Source of the DNA: Devosia rhodophyticola
GTDB lineage: Bacteria; Pseudomonadota; Alphaproteobacteria; Rhizobiales; Devosiaceae
NCBI RefSeq assembly: GCF_028816475.1
Contig: NZ_CP118247.1
Coordinates: forward strand, 496,001-560,000
Direction of reading: 5' to 3'
Length of the DNA: 64,000 bases
Under the pieces are notes generated by a model. That model was not told the DNA's origin. It was given only the letters and a program-made list of their open reading frames with translations, and made no database searches. Every line of letters starts with the position of its first letter. Position 1 is the stretch's first letter. Below are positions 37,468-47,767 of this stretch, in pieces. The translations under genes and the position numbers were made by a program.

Positions 37468-37842
37468 ATGCGGTTTCCCTTCCCGTTTGCACTGCTGCTG
37501 GCCGCAGCCATCACGCTTATCCTGGGCTATTCCGGCATTGTTACATTTCTGGGCGCGCACCCATTCTGGGCGCAATCGACATCGTGGATTGGGGCAATTG
37601 CCGGGGCAGCGGTCGCCCTTGTTCTGTTGTGGTTCCGTGTGCCCCGGATGCTGGCGCTGGGGCTCGCGGGCGTTGTCTTGTTGGCAGCTGGATTGGCCGC
37701 ATATTTCGGCAAGGCTGAGTTTGTCGCATCCTACGCCGAAAACGGATTGGCGGGTCGGTTTTGGTATATTGGATGGATGGTTGGCCTTGGTGCCCTTACC
37801 AGCCTGATCGCAGTCGGCGTTGGCCGCGCACGCGGCGCCTGA
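37468..37842 (+). CDS. Small four-helix membrane protein, unknown
   Basis: Unrecognised integral membrane protein of 124 residues, with about four hydrophobic helices (5-24, 40-58, 61-80, 98-118) and short charged loops (FRVPR, YFGKAE, GRARGA). A good ribosome-binding site (AGAGGA, 8 bases before the ATG) supports it. It follows the DUF3179 gene by 35 bases on the same strand and is probably co-transcribed. I have no basis for a function. Confidence 0.75.
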   Translation: MRFPFPFALLLAAAITLILGYSGIVTFLGAHPFWAQSTSWIGAIAGAAVALVLLWFRVPRMLALGLAGVVLLAAGLAAYFGKAEFVASYAENGLAGRFWYIGWMVGLGALTSLIAVGVGRARGA

Positions 37843-37869
37843 TCAGGGCCCGCTACAGCAATGGCGACT

Positions 37870-39126
37870 TCATGAATTTTGGCGGCACGCCTCGTCCATC
37901 GCCTCGGCGTGTTGGCTGGCCGTGTCGGGGGCGGGACTGAGTTCGACCACAGAGTGGGTCACGACGGCAGAACTGGCTTCCAAGGTCCTATGAACCGGGC
38001 ACTTGTCGGCAATGCGCATGACGCTTTCATGTTGATCGGTACTCAGCTTGCCGTCATAGCTTATCTGGCGGTCAAATTCGTCGCGACCATCGGCCCCTTT
38101 GCCATTGTGGGTGACTTCGGCCCGGATGGCGGTAATCGGCAGGCTCTTGCGATCTGCGTAAAGCCGCAGGGTCATGACTGTGCATGCGCCTAGCCCTGCG
38201 GAGACCAATCCATAAGGGGTGGGACCGCTGGCCATGCCGCCAACGCTGACGGGTTCATCTGCCATGAAACTGCCCGAGGCGGTCGCGACATGAACCTGGA
38301 ATTTACCAGCGCCGGTTTCGGTGACGACCACGCCATCGCCATTGGGCAGTTGCGGCTTCGTTGCAGTGGCAGGCGCTTCAAGATATCGCGTTGCCCACGC
38401 CGACAGACAATCGGCTGCATATTCGGCGTCGCGGCGGCGCGTCAGCAAATGGTCGGCATCATCGAGCGAGATGAAGCTCTTGGGGTGGCGGGCGGACGTG
38501 TAGATACGGGTGGCGTTGCCGATGGAAACCACGGCGTCGGTGGGGGCGTGCAGGATCAACAGGGCCTTGCCGAGTTTGGCGATTTCAACTTCGGGTTCGT
38601 ATCGGGCAAGTTCGCTCGCAAAGTCGGGTGCAAGCTCAAACGCCCTACCCCCAATATTGACGGGAACCCGGCCTTCACCGTCATGCTCGGTGTCGGTTTC
38701 GACATGGGTCAGCACATGTTCGGGATCAAAAGGGGCGGCCAATACCGCAACTGCGGTCACGCCGGGTATTGAGGCTGCCGCGGAAAGCACTGCCGCACCG
38801 CCAAAACTGTGGCCGACAAGCAATTCGACTTTTCGGCCAGAAGCGGCCATCGACTCTGCGGCAGCAATAATGTCGGTTCTGTCGCAGGACAGCCCATTGC
38901 CAAACTCTCCCTCACTATCGCCAAGCCCGGTGAAATCAAACCGCAACACACCGATGCCCTTTTCGGCCAGGCGGCGCGATATCCGGGTGGCGGCGAGCGA
39001 AGTCTTGTCGCAGGTAAAGCAATGGGCAAATACAGCATAGCTGCGTGCCGGTGTATCGCTGGTTTCTAGCCGACCAGACAATTGCTCGCCCTTGGCATTG
39101 ATGAAGGAAAACTCTTCAGTGGGCAT
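37870..39126 (-). CDS. Alpha/beta hydrolase - OsmC fusion protein
   Basis: Two-domain cytoplasmic protein, 418 residues. Residues 1-250 are an alpha/beta hydrolase with nucleophile Ser107 in GHSFGG, Asp197 in HAPTDAVV and His226 in DDADHLL; residues 265-410 are an OsmC/Ohr-like domain with the two reactive cysteines, Cys315 (GLGACTVMTL) and Cys376 (KCPVHRTLE), which reduce organic peroxides in this family. The fusion is known in other bacteria, where the natural substrate is unclear. Start taken at ATG 39126; a GTG three codons earlier overlaps the stop of the upstream flavodoxin-like gene (GTGA). Confidence 0.9.
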   Translation of the reverse strand: MPTEEFSFINAKGEQLSGRLETSDTPARSYAVFAHCFTCDKTSLAATRISRRLAEKGIGVLRFDFTGLGDSEGEFGNGLSCDRTDIIAAAESMAASGRKVELLVGHSFGGAAVLSAAASIPGVTAVAVLAAPFDPEHVLTHVETDTEHDGEGRVPVNIGGRAFELAPDFASELARYEPEVEIAKLGKALLILHAPTDAVVSIGNATRIYTSARHPKSFISLDDADHLLTRRRDAEYAADCLSAWATRYLEAPATATKPQLPNGDGVVVTETGAGKFQVHVATASGSFMADEPVSVGGMASGPTPYGLVSAGLGACTVMTLRLYADRKSLPITAIRAEVTHNGKGADGRDEFDRQISYDGKLSTDQHESVMRIADKCPVHRTLEASSAVVTHSVVELSPAPDTASQHAEAMDEACRQNS

Positions 39127-39131
39127 GGCTA

Positions 39132-39836
39132 TCACCGATATTCTGGGTTGGGATGATCGAAATGTTCGCCCTTATCCCAGGCGGGACGCTGGTTGCCATG
39201 AGCGGGTATGCCGCCGGCATCCTTGAGCATGCGCGCAAGGTGCAGCAGGTTCCAGGTCATGAACGTTGTGTTGCGCTGGGTGAAGTCATTGTCGAGCCCC
39301 ACCTTGCCGTCGTCGCCATATGAGGGGCCCGGCCCTGCCTCGCCGATCCATCCGGCATCGGCCTGTGGCGGGATGACATAGCCAAGATGTTGCAGGGAAT
39401 AGAGAATGTTCATGGCACAATGCTTGATGCCATCCTCATTGCCGGTAACAATGCAGCCGCCAGTACGACCGTAATAGGCGTATTGTCCGGCGTCATTGAG
39501 ATTGCCTGAAAAGCCATAGAGCCGCTCGATGGCACGGCTGCAGATCGATGATTTTTCGCCCAGCCAAATGGGGGTTCCCAGCACCAGTATGTCGGCGGCC
39601 ATGACCTGCTCCTGAAGGGCCGGCCATTCGTCTTTGGGCCAGCCATATTCAGTCATGTCGGGGTAGACGCCAGGGGGAATTTCGTGGTCGGCCACACGTA
39701 TGGTCTGCGTCGTGACGCCATTGGCCTGCATGATCGCCTTGGAAACATCCATCAAGGTCTGGGTATGCGATTTTTCGGAAGAGCGCTTTAAACTGCAGTT
39801 CAAGAATATGGCTTTCAGATCCGAATAATCGGTCAT
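39132..39836 (-). CDS. NADPH-dependent FMN reductase-like flavoprotein
   Basis: Flavodoxin-fold protein of 234 residues. The N terminus LKAIFLNCSLKRSSEKSHTQ matches the phosphate-binding loop of NADPH-dependent FMN reductases (a NxSLK(R/x)S pattern), ADILVLGTPIWLGEKSS is the second flavin-binding segment, and YYGRTGGCIVTGNEDG the third. Likely a quinone or flavin reductase. Chosen ATG has GAGG upstream. It is immediately upstream of the hydrolase-OsmC gene, so a joint oxidative-stress role is plausible (inference). Confidence 0.85.
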   Translation of the reverse strand: MTDYSDLKAIFLNCSLKRSSEKSHTQTLMDVSKAIMQANGVTTQTIRVADHEIPPGVYPDMTEYGWPKDEWPALQEQVMAADILVLGTPIWLGEKSSICSRAIERLYGFSGNLNDAGQYAYYGRTGGCIVTGNEDGIKHCAMNILYSLQHLGYVIPPQADAGWIGEAGPGPSYGDDGKVGLDNDFTQRNTTFMTWNLLHLARMLKDAGGIPAHGNQRPAWDKGEHFDHPNPEYR

Positions 39837-40013
39837 TGGCAAATTTCCTCGCATTTGGTCGGCAGCGCCGATTGAACATAGCGCACGGGCACGGCTGCGC
39901 AAACTGACCACATCCGGCCAGCCTGACGTCAATCAGGCACGGGCGGAGAAAGTTCCAACTATGTCTGGCAATGGCGTCTGCTGTTACAGACAAACGCACC
40001 CCGAAACCAAATC

Positions 40014-40038
40014 GGCCTGCCGGGTTCACCGACAGGCC
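40014..40038 (-). terminator. Hairpin after the beta-mannosidase gene
   Basis: Ten-base stem (40014-40023 with 40029-40038, one wobble) and a 5-base loop, 29 bases past the beta-mannosidase stop. Only a broken T tract follows on the minus strand. Confidence 0.55.
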
Positions 40039-40067
40039 TTGCTTAATCGCACATTGGACGCCTGAGC

Positions 40068-42644
40068 CTAAAAAGTTTCTGACAAGTCCCGCAGTTTGAG
40101 CGATTTGGCCAATTCGGTGGCCGAAACCTTTTTGCCATGACGGGCAGTGAATTGCAGATTTGCGGTTCGGCCCGGCAGCAGGGTGATTGCGTTGTCGGAA
40201 AAATAGCCAGGCACATCGACCGTAGCGGTAACAAACAGCGCCGGGGTGTCGGTGATCAGGCTGAGAACGGGCTTGCCATCCCTGGTTGACCACTTTGTCT
40301 TGATTTTCGGCTGCGGCAGTTCGTAATTCTTATAGGCGGTTGGGAAAAAATCGTTCGTCCCCAGCAGATGGCCATCGGCATCGGTCCAACTGAAGAACAA
40401 GAATTCGTCTTCGGCGAGGTTGACGGCGGCCAAGCGGTGCAGGACCTTGGCGGCGTCAGGGCTGATCGAGGCCTTGCCCGAATGGATGGTGCGCTCGCCG
40501 CCCGCCATCTTGACCGCGAGAATCTCTAGATTGATGCTGGCTTTGGCGGCCGTATCGTTGATGCCGCTCAGAACGATGTTGCCACTCTCGGAATCAGGGA
40601 CAGCCACCACATTGATCGGCAGGTAAAAGCGCTTGGCCATATAGTGCAGCAGTTTCCACTGCCCGCCATAATCGAGGCTGGCCCAGCTGGCAACAGGCCA
40701 GATATCGTTGATTTGCCAAAACAGTGTGCCCATGCAGCGCGGCTTGGTCGAGCGCCAATATTCAATGGCAGTCTTGATCGCCAACCCCTGCTGGATCTGG
40801 GACAGGAAGACCATCTGGTCAAAATTGGACGGAAAGCGGAAATACCGCGTCATGGTTTCAAGGATACGGGCGTTGCCGCCCTCGTTGCGCTGGTGATTTT
40901 CCATCACTGGCGAGGAGGGATTGCGATCCTTGGGCTCGGCAAAAGTTTCGATGACATTCATTGAGGTAAAAGACTGGAAACCGAATTCGGAGGCAAAACG
41001 CGGATTGACCGTCCGATAGGCCTCAAAGGGTTTTGCCGAGTGCCAGACGTCCCAATAGTGGGTGTCGCCGCGCGTATCGGCGTGCCAGCCGTCGGAAAAA
41101 TCGAGATAGCCCATGGAGGGCGACGACGGCCAGAAACGACGGGCGGGGTCCTCGTCCTCGACAATGCGGCCCAGCATTGAGTTCAGCCGGTCATAGTTGG
41201 CGACGTAGCGTTCGGGTGCGGCTTTGGTTTCGGGGTACCAACCCAGCGAGCCAATAACTTCGTTGTCGCCACACCATAGGGCAAGGCAAGCGTGGTGGGA
41301 CAGGCGGCGCACCTGCTGGGTGATCTCGGTGTGCACATCGTCCAGAAATTCACGATTGGACGGATAGCTCATGCAGGAGAACATGAAATCATGCCAGATG
41401 AGGATACCCAGCTCGTCACATAGTTCATAAAAGTAGTCGGGCTCGTACTGGCCACCGCCCCAGATCCGCAACATGTTCATGTTGGCTGCTTTGGCGCTTT
41501 CGAGCAGATCGCGCACTACGGCCGGGGTTATGCGGCTCGGAATGGCGTCAGCGGGGATCCAGTTGGCCCCCATCATGGTTATGTCGCGCCCGTTGACGCG
41601 GCATTTGAAGGTATGGTCGATGGCGTCTTTTTCCACGACCCATTCAAGTTTACGCAAGCCAAGCTGGCGAACGGCTTTTTCGCCATCCAGTTCGGTCGTC
41701 AGCTCATAGAGCGGCTGATCGCCCTGCCCGGCGGGCCACCAGAGCTTTGGATCTTTTATGGTGGCGGTGTGGATGAAGATATTCTCACCCAGCGACACCG
41801 AGACCTTGTCGGCAATAACCTGCCCGTCGATTGTATGGGTCAGTTCGATATCGCCGCTGGCAAAGGCGAATACGCGGGTCTTGATGGTCAGTTCGGCCGC
41901 ACGCTTTGAATGGTTTTGATCGACCTGAACGCTTTCCTGCCGCGCCAGCCGAGACTTTCGCAGGCTCATGGTGCCATAGACGCCTATGGGCATCAGGCAG
42001 ATGCCCCAATCCCAACCGGCATGGCAGGCGGCCTTGCGCACGAAGTTCATATGAACCCCGGTCAGGCCGTTGGTCTGGTAGTTGTAGGTAAAGGGAATTG
42101 GGAACGGATGGGCGTCAGCGCGAGCCTTGGCGACGTCGCGGGTAATACCGAATTCGATGCGCAGGGTATTTTTACCCTCCAGCACCTTGCCGCTGACGTC
42201 GATGTCGTAGCGGATGAAGGCGTTCTGGGCCGAGGCGATGACTTCACCATTAAGGAAGACCTTGGCGATGCAGTCAATTTCAGACAGGGTCAGCGTCAAA
42301 TAACCGTTTATCTGGTCTGGGGTAGCGACAAATTGGCGTTCGACCGCCCAGGCTCTCTCATTGACCCACATGACAGCCTTTTCGTTGCTGCCGAAATAGG
42401 GATCGGGAATTTCACCGTTGGCGAGCAACGCAGTATGCACGTCACCGGGCAGGTCGATCGTGGCGGTAGTCTTGTGGATGGGTGATGAAAGGCGGTAGGT
42501 GCCCGCCAGATCCAATACCGAATAGCTGACATTGGCGCCATCGGGCGCAACAATTTGAACCAATTTAAGCTCCCCGCACCGGACATTTTGTTTGCCGGTC
42601 TGTTGGTCGGCTCGAACAGAGCCAACCGATGCAATCGATTTCAT
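40068..42644 (-). CDS. Beta-mannosidase (GH2)
   Basis: Glycoside hydrolase family 2 enzyme that releases beta-linked mannose, 858 residues, the size expected for the five-domain beta-mannosidases. N-terminal sugar-binding domain with IDLPGDVHTALL; TIM barrel with LRIWGGGQYEPDYFYELCDE; acid/base Glu in LWCGDNEVIG; nucleophile Glu in ASEFGFQSF. No signal peptide, so it should act on imported manno-oligosaccharides. The ATG at 42644 is preferred over a TTG 11 codons earlier. It follows the ABC exporter gene on the same strand after about 140 bases; no sugar transporter or regulator adjoins it. Confidence 0.93.
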   Translation of the reverse strand: MKSIASVGSVRADQQTGKQNVRCGELKLVQIVAPDGANVSYSVLDLAGTYRLSSPIHKTTATIDLPGDVHTALLANGEIPDPYFGSNEKAVMWVNERAWAVERQFVATPDQINGYLTLTLSEIDCIAKVFLNGEVIASAQNAFIRYDIDVSGKVLEGKNTLRIEFGITRDVAKARADAHPFPIPFTYNYQTNGLTGVHMNFVRKAACHAGWDWGICLMPIGVYGTMSLRKSRLARQESVQVDQNHSKRAAELTIKTRVFAFASGDIELTHTIDGQVIADKVSVSLGENIFIHTATIKDPKLWWPAGQGDQPLYELTTELDGEKAVRQLGLRKLEWVVEKDAIDHTFKCRVNGRDITMMGANWIPADAIPSRITPAVVRDLLESAKAANMNMLRIWGGGQYEPDYFYELCDELGILIWHDFMFSCMSYPSNREFLDDVHTEITQQVRRLSHHACLALWCGDNEVIGSLGWYPETKAAPERYVANYDRLNSMLGRIVEDEDPARRFWPSSPSMGYLDFSDGWHADTRGDTHYWDVWHSAKPFEAYRTVNPRFASEFGFQSFTSMNVIETFAEPKDRNPSSPVMENHQRNEGGNARILETMTRYFRFPSNFDQMVFLSQIQQGLAIKTAIEYWRSTKPRCMGTLFWQINDIWPVASWASLDYGGQWKLLHYMAKRFYLPINVVAVPDSESGNIVLSGINDTAAKASINLEILAVKMAGGERTIHSGKASISPDAAKVLHRLAAVNLAEDEFLFFSWTDADGHLLGTNDFFPTAYKNYELPQPKIKTKWSTRDGKPVLSLITDTPALFVTATVDVPGYFSDNAITLLPGRTANLQFTARHGKKVSATELAKSLKLRDLSETF

Positions 42645-42783
42645 TGAACTATTAGGCGATAGTGAACCGGTTTCCAATGGGCATAAAACAATATTTTACG
42701 AACTGCGTCGCGGATGGGATGGCGGACGCGCCGTACCGATCCCCAGACTGCGTGAGGGCCGCAAAAATGGCTCCCGGCGCAGC

Positions 42784-44646
42784 TTATTGTGCCGCCGTTT
42801 CAACTGCGTCGGCGTCAATGAAGCCGCCGGATTGCCGATGCCAAAGGCGGGCATAGTGGCCACCCAGTTCGAGCAGTTCTGCATGGCTTCCCTGTTCGAC
42901 AATCCGCCCTTCGTCCAGCACGATCAATCGATCCATGGCGGCGATGGTGGAGAGGCGATGCGCGATAGCGATGACGGTTTTATTGGCCATCAGCAGCTGC
43001 AACTGGCTCTGGATCGCCGCCTCGACCTCGCTGTCCAGCGCCGAGGTGGCTTCGTCCAGGACAAGGATTGGCGCGTTTTTTAGCAAGACCCGCGCAATGG
43101 CGACACGCTGGCGCTGGCCACCAGAGAGTTTTACGCCCCGTTCGCCAACGTGGGCGTCATAACCAGAGCGACCGGTGGGGTCAGTCAATGTCTCGATGAA
43201 AACATCGGCTTCGGCCTGTTCAGCGGCGTGGTGAATGTCGGACTCGCTGGCGTCGGGGCGGCCATAGGCAATATTGTCACGCACCGAGCGATGCAGCAGC
43301 GAAGTATCCTGGGTGACGACGCCAATATTGGCACGCAGTGAGTCCTGGGTGACGGATGAAATGTCGGTGCCATCAATCAGGATACCGCCTGCCTGCCGGT
43401 CGTAAAACCGCAACAGCAGATTGACAATGGTTGATTTTCCCGCCCCCGAGCGGCCCACCAAACCGATTTTCTCGCCCGGTCGGATGTGCAGGTTCAATCC
43501 ATCGATTACCCCGCTTTCCTTGCCGTAGTGAAAGGCGACATTCTCAAACCTGATATCGCCGTTGACCGGCTCAATCGGTTGAGAATTCGGTTGATCGGCG
43601 ACCATTCGCGGCAGTGAAATCGAGGAGATACCGTCGCGCACCGTGCCGATATTTTCAAACAGCGACGACATTTCCCACATGACCCACTGGCTCATTCCCT
43701 GAAAACGCATGACGAGCCCCAGCGACACCGCCAAGGCGCCAGGCGTCATGGTGCCAACCAGCCAAAGCCAGATGCCAACGGCGCCGACACCGAACAGAAG
43801 GGCGGCATTGAGCCAGGAGACAGCAACCTGAAGAATGCTTGCCAAGCGCATTTGGCGATAGACCGTATCGAGAAATCCATCCATTGCCTGGCGGGCATAT
43901 TTCTCCTCCCGATTGGAGTGGGAGAACAGTTTGACGGTGGCGATATTGGTATAGCTGTCGACAATGCGACCGGTCATCATGGAGCGGGCGTCGGCCTGTT
44001 CCTGAGAAATCTTGCCCATCCGGGGGATGAAATAGATCATCAGCGCGACATAGGCCGCCAGCCAGGCGAGAAAAGGCAATGCCAGACGCCAGTCGCTGCT
44101 TGCCGCCAAAATGGTGGCGCCGGTAAAGTAGACGACCACATAGACCAGCATGTCGAGAAGCTTCATGACCACTTCGCGCACAGCCAGCGAGGTCTGCATC
44201 AGCTTGGCGCCAATACGCCCGGCAAACTCGTCCTGAAAATAGCTCATCGACTGGCGAATGAGATAGCGATGGCTCATCCAGCGGATGCGATGGGGGTAAT
44301 TGCCCAACAGGGTCTGATGCATAGTCGCCGTGCTGATGACCCCGAGCCCGGGCAGAATCAGCAGTACGAAAGCGCCCATCAATGCCAGTTTCCAGCCATC
44401 GGTTTCGATAAAGGTCGACCGATCGGCCGAGGCCAGCCAATTGACCACGTCGCCGACGAATCCGAACAGGATGATCTCACCCAAGGCAATAAGCGCCGCC
44501 GCCGCCGCCATCAGGGCCAACCATTTCTTGGCGCCATGGCTATAATGCAGGCAAAATTCCAGAAGGCCTTTTGGCGGTTCTGAGGGTTCTGCTTCGGGAT
44601 AAGGATTGAGCCGGGTTTCAAACCATTGCATTAGCCGCGTAATCAT
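42784..44646 (-). CDS. Multidrug/lipid-type ABC exporter (permease-ATPase)
   Basis: Half-size type IV ABC exporter of 620 residues. Six helices lie in about 40-340; the nucleotide-binding domain has Walker A GRSGAGKST (398-406), signature LSGGQ (507-511), Walker B ILVLDEATSALD (about 527-538) and the switch His in IAHRLST. Similar to MsbA/MdlB-type exporters but the substrate is not deducible. The upstream region of about 290 bases is shared with divergent pepN and shows no obvious operator. Confidence 0.93.
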   Translation of the reverse strand: MITRLMQWFETRLNPYPEAEPSEPPKGLLEFCLHYSHGAKKWLALMAAAAALIALGEIILFGFVGDVVNWLASADRSTFIETDGWKLALMGAFVLLILPGLGVISTATMHQTLLGNYPHRIRWMSHRYLIRQSMSYFQDEFAGRIGAKLMQTSLAVREVVMKLLDMLVYVVVYFTGATILAASSDWRLALPFLAWLAAYVALMIYFIPRMGKISQEQADARSMMTGRIVDSYTNIATVKLFSHSNREEKYARQAMDGFLDTVYRQMRLASILQVAVSWLNAALLFGVGAVGIWLWLVGTMTPGALAVSLGLVMRFQGMSQWVMWEMSSLFENIGTVRDGISSISLPRMVADQPNSQPIEPVNGDIRFENVAFHYGKESGVIDGLNLHIRPGEKIGLVGRSGAGKSTIVNLLLRFYDRQAGGILIDGTDISSVTQDSLRANIGVVTQDTSLLHRSVRDNIAYGRPDASESDIHHAAEQAEADVFIETLTDPTGRSGYDAHVGERGVKLSGGQRQRVAIARVLLKNAPILVLDEATSALDSEVEAAIQSQLQLLMANKTVIAIAHRLSTIAAMDRLIVLDEGRIVEQGSHAELLELGGHYARLWHRQSGGFIDADAVETAAQ

Positions 44647-44937
44647 AATCGCCTCTCAAGAGGAGCCGACCGGTGGGGAAAACACCACCAAAGGGCGTCC
44701 CTGTCGCTGGCCAAGCCAGCCCGATCAACCAAATATCGGATACCATCCTCCCTACGTCGACGATATGACGCGGACGAGAATGTGCTGCGCTGCAAATCTT
44801 GCCCCCACGACTGCCCAATTTGGCGTAGAAGGATGTAGTTGGCGCACGCTAGCCGCACAGAATACACGAAATGGCCCAATTGGCTACCGTCATTGGACGG
44901 GATAGAACACAGATATCTGCAACTGGAATATTTGCCC

Positions 44938-47574
44938 ATGCGCACCGAAACCGAGCACACCATTTTTCTCAAAGATTATGCGCCCAGTCCCTATCGGATT
45001 GTGGCTGTCGATCTCGATTTCGATATTTTTGACAAGGTGACCATCGCGCGGGCGCAGTTGAGCATTGAGCCGGAAGCTGAAACGCCGCCCGGTACGCCGC
45101 TGGTGCTGGATGGGGATGGCTTGAGCCTGTCCTCGGTTGCCATTGATGGTGCCCCGCTGATGCAATCGGCCTATGCGAGCGATGCCAATAGCCTCACCAT
45201 CGTCGAACCGCCGCAACGTCGATTTGTGCTGGAAACCGAAGTGCATCTTGACCCGGCGGCCAACACGAAGCTGATGGGACTCTATCGCTCCAACGGAGTG
45301 TGGTGCACGCAATGCGAGCCTGAGGGCTTTCGCCGCATCACCTATTATCTGGATCGGCCTGATTGCCTTGCCGTCTTCAAGGTGACGCTGACGGCCGACG
45401 CAAAACTGGCTCCGGTCTTGCTCTCAAACGGCAATCTGGTCCGCGCAGGCGACGCTGGCGACGGGCGGCATTTTGCTGTCTGGCAGGACCTGCACCCCAA
45501 ACCGGCATATCTCTTTGCCATGGTGGCGGGTGATCTGGGCTCGATTACCGACAGTTTCACCACGGCCTCAGGCAAAAAAGTGGATCTGGCGATCTATTGT
45601 GAGCATGGCAAGGAAAGCCAGTGCGACTGGGCCATGGACAGTCTCAAGCGCTCGATGGCGTGGGATGAACGGCGGTTTGGCCGCGAATATGATCTCGATA
45701 TCTTCAACATCGTGGCGGTCAGTGATTTCAATTTTGGTGCCATGGAAAACAAGGGTCTGAATATCTTCAACGACCGGCTGGTTTTCGCACAGCCCGAAAG
45801 CGCAACCGATGCCAATTATGCGGGGATCGAGCGGGTCATCGCCCACGAATATTTCCACAATTGGACAGGCAACCGCATTACCTGTCGGGACTGGTTCCAG
45901 CTTTGCCTCAAGGAAGGGCTGACGGTCTATCGCGACCAGGAATTTTCCTCGGACGAGCGCAGCCGACCGGTGCAGCGCATCCACAATGTTCAGGGCCTGC
46001 GCAGCGCACAATTCCCCGAAGATAGTGGTCCTCTGGCACATGCGCCAAGGCCGGATCACTACAAGGAAATCAACAATTTCTATACAACCACCGTCTACGA
46101 AAAGGGCGCGGAAATTGTCAGGATGCTGGCGACGCTTCTCGGCGAAACGGCGTTCCGCAAGGGCATGGACTTCTATTTTGAGCGCCATGACGGGGAAGCC
46201 ACCACGATTGAAGCATTTCTAGCGGTTTTCGCCGATAGCAGCGGCATGGATCTTGACCAATTCAAGACCTGGTATCTGCAGGCGGGCACCCCGCAGGTCA
46301 GCGTGCGCGACGCGTATGACGCCGAAAATCAGACCTATACGCTTGAACTGGACCAGTTGACCGCTGCGACACCCGGCCAGCTGGAAAAGTCGGCTTTGGT
46401 GATACCGATCCGGTTTGGACTGATCGGGCCCAACGGCAGCCCGATGGGCTGGTCCAGCGTTAGCGGGGCGGAGGTTCGCGACGACATGATTGTTCTGCGC
46501 GAGGATAGCGCAGTGTTGCGTTTTGAAGGCGTCGCCAATCGGCCAGTGCCGTCGCTGTTCCGCGAGTTTTCCGCACCGGTGCAGGTGCATGCGGATCGCT
46601 CGCAGGATGATCTGCTGTTTCTGGCGCAGCACGACAGTGACCCGTTCAACCGCTGGGAAGCCCTTCAGGACGTCAGTTCCGCGCTGCTGATCGACGCCGT
46701 TGATGGTAAGCGGTGGGACGACAAGGCGCTCGATGGATTGCGTCAGGCGGCGCTGCAGACCCTTGATAGCGACACTTTGGACGACGCGTTCAAGGCACTG
46801 GCACTGGAAATTCCCGACGCCTCTGTACTGGGTCAAAAGATCGGCAAGGACATTGATCCAGCCCGGATCCATTCAACGCGCAAGGATTTTATTGCGGCAC
46901 TATTTGGGCCGGTCGTGGGCACTCTTGAAACTGCCTATGAGGCGCTGACCAGCAACAAGCCCTACGCGCCCGATGCCGCACAGGCCGGGCAGCGCGCCCT
47001 GCGCAACCAACTGCTCAAACTGATTGTCGGGGCAGGTGGCGATGATGCTTTGGCGGTCCAGCAATATAGCGAAGCCGGCAATATGACCGATCGCTTTGCT
47101 GCCCTGACGATAGTGGGCACCGAATGGACCCACGATGCGGCGGGCCTTCTGGCCGATTTTCACACCCGCTTTGCAACCCACGATCCACTGGTTCTGGACA
47201 AATGGCTGATGATCAGCGCGCGGGCAGATGACGACGGGGTAATCGAGCGCATGCAAGCGATCCTGGCCGATCCGGCCTTCCCCAAGAACAACCCCAACCG
47301 CCTGCGCTCGCTTGTGGGTAGCTTTGTCTTGTCCAACCCGGTGCAGTTTACCCGCGCTGATGGCGCCGGTTTCCGGTTTGTGACCGGGTTCGTGGCCGAT
47401 GTGGATGCGCGCAATCCGCAAGTGGCGGCGCGGGTGCTTACCGGGTTCCGAATTTGGCCCATTCTGGAGCCAAAGCGGCGCGAAGCAGCCAAGGCGGCAC
47501 TTGCAGACCTGCAACAATCAGCAAGTCTTAGCCGCAACACGGCTGACATTTTGGGGCGGATGCTGGCGGACTAG
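44938..47574 (+). CDS. pepN: Aminopeptidase N
   Basis: Zinc metallo-aminopeptidase of family M1, 878 residues, cytoplasmic in bacteria of this type. The exopeptidase motif FGAMEN and the zinc site HEYFHNWTGNR with the downstream Glu (CLKEGLTVYRD) are intact; the N-terminal saddle, Ig-like middle and long helical C-terminal domain give the full PepN length. An in-frame start 33 codons earlier is possible but the ATG at 44938 (MRTETEHTIFLKDY) matches the family. Monocistronic by appearance; a weak hairpin with TTTTT follows at 47583-47613. Confidence 0.95.
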   Translation: MRTETEHTIFLKDYAPSPYRIVAVDLDFDIFDKVTIARAQLSIEPEAETPPGTPLVLDGDGLSLSSVAIDGAPLMQSAYASDANSLTIVEPPQRRFVLETEVHLDPAANTKLMGLYRSNGVWCTQCEPEGFRRITYYLDRPDCLAVFKVTLTADAKLAPVLLSNGNLVRAGDAGDGRHFAVWQDLHPKPAYLFAMVAGDLGSITDSFTTASGKKVDLAIYCEHGKESQCDWAMDSLKRSMAWDERRFGREYDLDIFNIVAVSDFNFGAMENKGLNIFNDRLVFAQPESATDANYAGIERVIAHEYFHNWTGNRITCRDWFQLCLKEGLTVYRDQEFSSDERSRPVQRIHNVQGLRSAQFPEDSGPLAHAPRPDHYKEINNFYTTTVYEKGAEIVRMLATLLGETAFRKGMDFYFERHDGEATTIEAFLAVFADSSGMDLDQFKTWYLQAGTPQVSVRDAYDAENQTYTLELDQLTAATPGQLEKSALVIPIRFGLIGPNGSPMGWSSVSGAEVRDDMIVLREDSAVLRFEGVANRPVPSLFREFSAPVQVHADRSQDDLLFLAQHDSDPFNRWEALQDVSSALLIDAVDGKRWDDKALDGLRQAALQTLDSDTLDDAFKALALEIPDASVLGQKIGKDIDPARIHSTRKDFIAALFGPVVGTLETAYEALTSNKPYAPDAAQAGQRALRNQLLKLIVGAGGDDALAVQQYSEAGNMTDRFAALTIVGTEWTHDAAGLLADFHTRFATHDPLVLDKWLMISARADDDGVIERMQAILADPAFPKNNPNRLRSLVGSFVLSNPVQFTRADGAGFRFVTGFVADVDARNPQVAARVLTGFRIWPILEPKRREAAKAALADLQQSASLSRNTADILGRMLAD

Positions 47575-47767
47575 GCGCACGGTTCCAGTGGCGCCAGGAT
47601 TGGAAGAATTTTTCTCTAACGCTAAGTGATTCAACTGACTCACGAAAATGGCGCGCGGGCAACCGGGCGTCATATAGGGGTATGGACAATCACACCCGGC
47701 TTGATTCATTGTTTGTTAAGGGCAAATCGGGGCGGGGACAATCTCCCGAAAAACCAAGGAGACTGGT

